64,000 nt of DNA from Cupriavidus plantarum. Lineage in GTDB: Bacteria > Pseudomonadota > Gammaproteobacteria > Burkholderiales > Burkholderiaceae. Positions within the stretch are counted from its first letter, which is position 1, and every line of letters starts with the position of its first letter. The translations under genes were made by a program, and so were the position numbers. Below the pieces are notes generated by a model that saw only the letters and a list, made by a program, of their open reading frames with translations, was not told the origin of the DNA and did not search any database. The stretch covers positions 310,001 through 374,000 of the forward strand of contig NZ_CAJPUX010000005.1 in NCBI RefSeq assembly GCF_905397285.1. Direction: 5' to 3'. Of the stretch, positions 59,775 to 64,000 are shown piece by piece.

Positions 59775-60764
59775 TCAGGAACTCTGAATCCCGCGCTTGC
59801 GGATGAAGTCGCCCCACACGTTGGAGTCGTTGATCGCGCGCTGCTTCATCGCTTCCGACGTACCGACGATCGGGTACAGATAGAGCGATGCCAGTCGCGC
59901 CTTGATCTGCGGATCCGCCAGTGCAGCCTGCACCGCGGCGTTCAGCTTGCTCACCGTCTTCGCATCCATGCCCGCCGGGCCGACCAGCGACCACCAGCCT
60001 GGCATGACGGGCACGTCGATACCGGCTTCCTTCAGCGTCGGGACGTTCGGCAGTTCCTTCGCGCGCGTCTGGCCGATGACGGCCAGCGGCACCACGGTGC
60101 CCGCCGCAATCTGCGGCAGCGCCGTGCCAAGCACGCTCGCCATCGCATCCACCTCGCCGGCCACCACACCCGTCAGGGCCGGACCCGACCCCTTGTAGGC
60201 GACGTGCGTCAGCTTGAGGCCGAGCTTGTCCGCGATGATCTCCATGGCCAGATGCGTGCTGTTGCCGACGCCGGCGCTGCTGAACGGCAGTCCGCCGTTC
60301 TTCTCCTTCGCCTTGTCGATGAAGCCCTTCACCGACGTGATGCCGCTGGCCTTGCTGGCGATCAGCACGAACGGCGTGTCCACCACGGGCGAGATGAACG
60401 TGTAATCCTTCTGCGGGTTATACGGCAGCGACGCATACAGATGCGGATTGAAGCTGATCTGCGAGACGCCCGTGAGCAGCAGCGTATAGCCGTCCGCCGC
60501 GGACTTCGCCACGGTGCTCATCGCCACGATGCCGTTCGCGCCGGGACGGTTGTCGACGACGATCGATTGTCCGAGCTCCTGCGATACCTTCTCGCTGAGC
60601 AGCCGCGCCACGACGTCGCTGCCGGAACCGGCCGACTGCGGGACGATGAGGCGAATCGGTCGGGAAGGATACGCGTCCTGCGCGTAGGCAGCGCCATGGC
60701 ACAGCAAGGCCGTGGCAGCGGCCGTGACCGCGAATGCGAAGGCGATAAAGCGGCGTCGGTACAT
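59775..60764 (-). CDS. Bug family tripartite-transporter substrate-binding receptor
   Basis: 329 residues with a signal peptide ending near AYAQDAYP. Bug landmarks: YPSRPIRLIVPQSAGSGSDVVAR, IVVDNRPGANGIVAMSTVAKSAADGYTLL, THVAYKGSGPALTGVVAGEVDAM and PTLKEAGIDVPVMPGWW. GGGAGA lies 8 bp before ATG 60764. Divergent from a CocE/NonD hydrolase gene and flanked by LysR-type dyads, so receptor and hydrolase are probably co-regulated for one substrate. Confidence 0.92.
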   Translation of the reverse strand: MYRRRFIAFAFAVTAAATALLCHGAAYAQDAYPSRPIRLIVPQSAGSGSDVVARLLSEKVSQELGQSIVVDNRPGANGIVAMSTVAKSAADGYTLLLTGVSQISFNPHLYASLPYNPQKDYTFISPVVDTPFVLIASKASGITSVKGFIDKAKEKNGGLPFSSAGVGNSTHLAMEIIADKLGLKLTHVAYKGSGPALTGVVAGEVDAMASVLGTALPQIAAGTVVPLAVIGQTRAKELPNVPTLKEAGIDVPVMPGWWSLVGPAGMDAKTVSKLNAAVQAALADPQIKARLASLYLYPIVGTSEAMKQRAINDSNVWGDFIRKRGIQSS

Positions 60765-61113
60765 CGAACGTTCTCCCATCGAAACTGAATTCATCACGAA
60801 ATGCTCATCAGGATGGTATGGATGTCCGCCCTCAGAGACCAATATGGATTGTCGATGCGAACATAGGCCAGGCCTATGCCCCGACCGCGCCGCGCGTGAG
60901 CGCCCGTCACTGGGGCACGCGCGCACTATTGCAATGCGGCATGCACAGAGGTGACACAGGGGCAGCACAAAGAAGGCACCACGGCGACATAGCGACGGCG
61001 CATTCGGGGCGGCCCATAGGTGCGGCCTATGTTCGAATCGGAATTTCATCTTTCCGTCCGGCATCGCAGGCTTCGTACCATAGGCGGCATCACCGACGCT
61101 CTACCTGAAGCTC
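60765..61113. promoter_or_regulatory. Divergent regulatory region with two identical-type LysR dyads
   Basis: CATAGG-N5-CCTATG occurs at 60862-60878 (N5 = CCAGG) and at 61015-61031 (N5 = TGCGG), centres 153 bp apart. Each contains T-N11-A. A half-site CATAGG is at 61079-61084. One dyad lies 98 bp before the Bug gene, the other 83 bp before the hydrolase gene. No gene lies within this 349-bp stretch. Confidence 0.75.
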
Positions 61114-62961
61114 ATGTCCGATCAAGATATCCGGGGTAACGCCTGGAAGACCGCGCCCTCCGCCTATCTGGCGACGCGTCACGCCGAATTTTCCGTTCCG
61201 CCGCGGCCCGCCTCCTGCTACCTGCCGATGCGAGATGGATGCCGTCTCGCCGCCGATATCTATCTGCCACAGCCGCTGGCCGGCACGGTCGCGCCCGAAC
61301 GTTTCCCGACGGTCGTCATCTTCACGCCGTACTATCGGCGGTTTCGGCTGACGGCGGCGGGCGCCGAGCCGAGTCCCAATGCCGCCAAGTACCGCGATGC
61401 CTTCGTGCCGAAGGGCTATGCCGTGGTCGTCGTCGACGTACGTGGCACGGGCGCCAGCTTCGGCACGCGCGACACGCTGCGTTCGCCCTCGGAGCGGGAC
61501 GACTACCACGAGGTCGCCGAATGGATCGCGAACCAGACGTGGTCGAATGGAAAGATCGGCTGCACGGGCATCTCCTATCTGGGTGCCGCGGCATGCTTTC
61601 TCGCCAGTACCGGCCACCCCGCGGTGAAGGCCATCGCGCCGCTGTTCTCCGTCTCCGATATCTATAGCGAGCAACTCTATATCGGCGGCATGTTGTCCAA
61701 GGTGTGGGTCGAGGCCTATGACGAACTGATGCTCGCGCTGGATCAGGACCGCCGCGAGCTGGTAGCCGGGTTCCCCTACTTCAACGATCCGCGCTTCGCC
61801 GGGCCGGAACGCGTGGATGAGGACGCGGAGGGCGTGCTGCTGGCCGAAGCCATCGCGGAACACCGCAACAATTTCACGCTGGCCGATCTGGCGCCGGAGT
61901 TCGCCTTTCGCGATGCCGCGGCGTTCCATGACCCGTCGCTGGACTCCGGCAGCTGCAGTCCCTATCGCTACCTTGACGGGATCAAACCCGATGTCGCCGT
62001 GTATTCGATCTCGGGCTGGTATGACGGCGGCGGCTACGCGAATGGCGCGATCACGCGGTTCCTCTCGCTGCCTGACAATGACAACCGCCTGCTGCTCGGA
62101 CCGTGGGATCACGGCGCGCGAACGAACGTGTCGCCATGGCGGGAAAAGCCCGCGTCGGAATTTCCGCTGCTCGGCGAGGTCCTGCGCTTCTTCGATGAAC
62201 ATTTGCTCGGCCTCGACACCGGCCTGAAGGACGAGGCGCGCGTCCACTATCACAGCATCCACGACGACCAGTGGCATGCGGCCGAAACATGGCCGCCCGC
62301 GCGGAACACCGAACGCCTGTATCTCGCCGCCGGCGACGGCCTCTCGCCGCAAGCCGCGCCGGCGGCCAGCGACATCGCGTTCCAGGTCAGCTTCGACTGG
62401 TCCACGGGCCGCAAGACGCGATACGAGCGCCTCGGCGCCGCGAACATCGAGGATTACTACGCGGATTGGGCCGGGCACGAAGCGCGGCTGCCGCACTTCG
62501 ATTCGGCGCGCGTCAGCGCGCCCCTGGCGATCGCGGGCCATGTCGTTGCGCATTTGACCGTCGCCGCCTCGCAGCCGGATGCCGCGGTCTATGCCTATCT
62601 TTCCGAAGTCGAGGCGGACGGTACCGTGCGCTATATCACCGAAGGCTTGCTTCGCGCATCGCATCGAAAGTCGGAACCCTGTCCGCCTGAATATCGGACG
62701 ACGTGGCCGTACCGGGCACACCGGCGCGCGGACGCGGAACGGCTCGTGCCGGGCCAGGCGGTGACGCTCGACTTTGCGCTGCTGCCCGTGGCGTGGACGC
62801 TGGCTGCCGGCAGCAAGCTGCGCGTGTCTCTTGCGGGGGGCGATCGCGGCCACTTCCCACAGGTACCGCATGGGCGCCCGCCGGTGCTGACCTTCACGCT
62901 GGGCGGAAAGGACGGCTGCTATATCGACATCCCCATTGCGGACACCGCGGCAGGACGCTAG
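61114..62961 (+). CDS. CocE/NonD family hydrolase
   Basis: 615 residues. An alpha/beta hydrolase domain with the Ser in KIGCTGISYLGAAA (GxSYxG) and His region in LLGPWDHGA, followed by a C-terminal jelly-roll domain (about residues 440-615), as in cocaine esterase and X-Pro dipeptidyl peptidases. Hydrolyses acyl esters or amides; substrate unknown. No signal peptide, so cytoplasmic. Its control by the downstream LysR through the shared dyads is inference. Confidence 0.88.
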   Translation: MSDQDIRGNAWKTAPSAYLATRHAEFSVPPRPASCYLPMRDGCRLAADIYLPQPLAGTVAPERFPTVVIFTPYYRRFRLTAAGAEPSPNAAKYRDAFVPKGYAVVVVDVRGTGASFGTRDTLRSPSERDDYHEVAEWIANQTWSNGKIGCTGISYLGAAACFLASTGHPAVKAIAPLFSVSDIYSEQLYIGGMLSKVWVEAYDELMLALDQDRRELVAGFPYFNDPRFAGPERVDEDAEGVLLAEAIAEHRNNFTLADLAPEFAFRDAAAFHDPSLDSGSCSPYRYLDGIKPDVAVYSISGWYDGGGYANGAITRFLSLPDNDNRLLLGPWDHGARTNVSPWREKPASEFPLLGEVLRFFDEHLLGLDTGLKDEARVHYHSIHDDQWHAAETWPPARNTERLYLAAGDGLSPQAAPAASDIAFQVSFDWSTGRKTRYERLGAANIEDYYADWAGHEARLPHFDSARVSAPLAIAGHVVAHLTVAASQPDAAVYAYLSEVEADGTVRYITEGLLRASHRKSEPCPPEYRTTWPYRAHRRADAERLVPGQAVTLDFALLPVAWTLAAGSKLRVSLAGGDRGHFPQVPHGRPPVLTFTLGGKDGCYIDIPIADTAAGR

Positions 62962-63032
62962 GGCATTCAGCGATGCCCGTCCGGCACGCGAGATGCTAGT
63001 GTCGGGCCTCGACTCCCTTGCTGTATCCCCCC

Positions 63033-63980
63033 ATGGACTTCCGTCAGCTTCGTTATTTCTCCCGTATCGTCGAGCTCGAAAGCATTACCGCGGCCGCGGA
63101 GGCCTTGCATATCGCTCAGCCGTCGCTTAGCCAGCACGTCGCGAACCTCGAAGCCGAGCTCGATGCCAAGTTGCTCGAGCGCGGCCCCTTCGGCGCGCGC
63201 CCCACAGAGACCGGCAAGATTCTCTACCGCCATGCCAAGATGGTCCTCCGGCAAATGGAAGAAGCCCATGCGGCTGTGCGTCATGGCCGTGACGTACCCT
63301 CTGGGCATGTGCGCGTCGGCCTGCCGACCAGCACGTCGCGGGTCCTCGCCGTGCCGCTGCTCCGATACGTCGCGGACAACGTCCCCGACGTGACCGTGGA
63401 AATCGTTGAAGGCAGCAGCGCCGATCTTGCGGAACTCGTTGCCATGCAGAAACTGGACATCTGCATCTCGATGGATTCTCAGCAACGGCCCAACATGCAT
63501 CTGCTGCCGCTGCTCGATGAAGACCTCATGGCCGTCGGGCCCGGCTCATCGACGAACGAATCGCCGCTCACGCTGGCGGACGTGGCACAGCTTCCGCTCC
63601 TGCTGCCCAGCTTTCCGAATTCCGTGCGCGTGCTGACGGATCGCGCGTTTATCGCGGCGGGGCTCGATCTGACGCTGGTGGCGGAAACGAGCGCGGTGTC
63701 GGTATTACTGTCCGCCGTGAGCGCCGGCATGGGCTGGACGATCCTGCCATGGAGCGCGCTGGCCAACGAGCCGCCCGGCGCCTACACCTGTCTTCCGATC
63801 TCGGACTCTTCCCTGTCGCGCCGCGTTTTTCTTTGCGTGGCGGGTTCGGCGCGGCTCAGCCTGGCATGCCGGACCATCGAAGCCGCGATGCTGCGACTGA
63901 TCGTGGCGTCGATCGACACGCAGGCATGGCGCGGGGTCCACGCGCTCAGCAATCTCGCGCTGCTTCCCGCCGAAGGCTAA
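63033..63980 (+). CDS. LysR family transcriptional regulator
   Basis: 315 residues. DFRQLRYFSRIVELESITAAAEALHIAQPSLSQHVANLEAELDAKLLER is the helix-turn-helix; a typical effector domain follows (GHVRVGLPTSTSRVLAVPLL). Resembles Nac/Cbl-like regulators. ATG 63033 gives the standard start; the open frame to 63018 adds nothing. It lies 71 bp behind the CocE-type gene and is the best candidate to bind the CATAGG-N5-CCTATG sites. Confidence 0.92.
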   Translation: MDFRQLRYFSRIVELESITAAAEALHIAQPSLSQHVANLEAELDAKLLERGPFGARPTETGKILYRHAKMVLRQMEEAHAAVRHGRDVPSGHVRVGLPTSTSRVLAVPLLRYVADNVPDVTVEIVEGSSADLAELVAMQKLDICISMDSQQRPNMHLLPLLDEDLMAVGPGSSTNESPLTLADVAQLPLLLPSFPNSVRVLTDRAFIAAGLDLTLVAETSAVSVLLSAVSAGMGWTILPWSALANEPPGAYTCLPISDSSLSRRVFLCVAGSARLSLACRTIEAAMLRLIVASIDTQAWRGVHALSNLALLPAEG

Positions 63981-64000
63981 CCACCCCGCCTCAACACCGT

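Noticed and set aside
1..64000. CRISPR arrays, tRNA or rRNA genes, prophage or complete insertion sequences
   Set aside because: No evenly spaced palindromic repeat-spacer pattern, no cloverleaf-like or rRNA-like stretch, and no intact transposase, integrase or phage structural gene was recognised; the only recombinase-like protein lacks its active site.

Overview
The window is GC-rich, densely packed DNA that reads as a Burkholderiales beta-proteobacterium, most like Cupriavidus. The signs are two Bug-type tripartite-transporter receptors, an OmpC-type beta-proteobacterial porin, many MarR/LysR/GntR/TetR regulators, and catabolic islands separated by small stress and signalling genes. The genus is an inference from gene content, not a measured match. 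I saw no tRNA, rRNA, CRISPR array, complete insertion sequence or prophage.

Region 1 (1-6993) holds the tail of an enoyl-CoA hydratase and a MarR regulator. It then has a quinolinate phosphoribosyltransferase (nadC), a second MarR regulator, an unusual fusion of a PhnN-type ribose 1,5-bisphosphokinase to an AMP-phosphorylase-type nucleoside phosphorylase, a Bug receptor and a porin. nadC and the fusion gene have the same promoter architecture, with near-identical inverted-repeat operators flanking it. Region 2 (7006-20081) is a complete nicotinate catabolism cluster: nicF, nicX, nicD and nicE on the minus strand; nicC, nicA, a nicB-like cytochrome subunit and a NiaP-like MFS transporter on the plus strand; plus a separate molybdopterin subunit and a TetR regulator. 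Taken together, regions 1 and 2 suggest an undescribed route. NadC makes NaMN from quinolinate, the phosphorylase half releases nicotinate and ribose 1,5-bisphosphate, the kinase half regenerates PRPP, and nicotinate enters the nic pathway. This is the main hypothesis of the report.

Region 3 (20090-31546) is a glycan-type cluster. Eight minus-strand genes overlap end to end (glycosyltransferases, a carbamoyltransferase, a GmhB-like phosphatase, an SDR and a hypothetical). Three plus-strand genes follow (GT4, UDP-glucuronate decarboxylase-like, GT2). Region 4 (31563-41814) is signalling and stress: an ABC exporter fused to a degenerate kinase ATPase domain and a receiver, a serine-recombinase-like protein without its catalytic serine, a 1370-residue CheB-CheR-PAS-kinase-receiver protein, a CheB-like protein and several small genes.

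Region 5 (41886-48315) is a GntR-controlled catabolic cluster: MFS transporter, class C serine hydrolase, AMDase/maleate-isomerase-like enzyme, hydantoinase and a hydantoin-racemase-like protein lacking both usual cysteines. Region 6 (48359-54953) holds a succinate-semialdehyde-dehydrogenase-type enzyme, a DadA-like oxidase with a divergent XRE-cupin regulator, a YaiI-family protein and small hypotheticals. Region 7 (55073-57015) is a broken AbiEi-Fic gene preceded by a striking six-copy 17-bp repeat array. Region 8 (57126-63980) holds argC with a divergent LysR gene, a YdjM-like membrane protein, and a Bug receptor divergent from a CocE/NonD hydrolase, with two identical LysR-type dyads between them and a LysR gene downstream.
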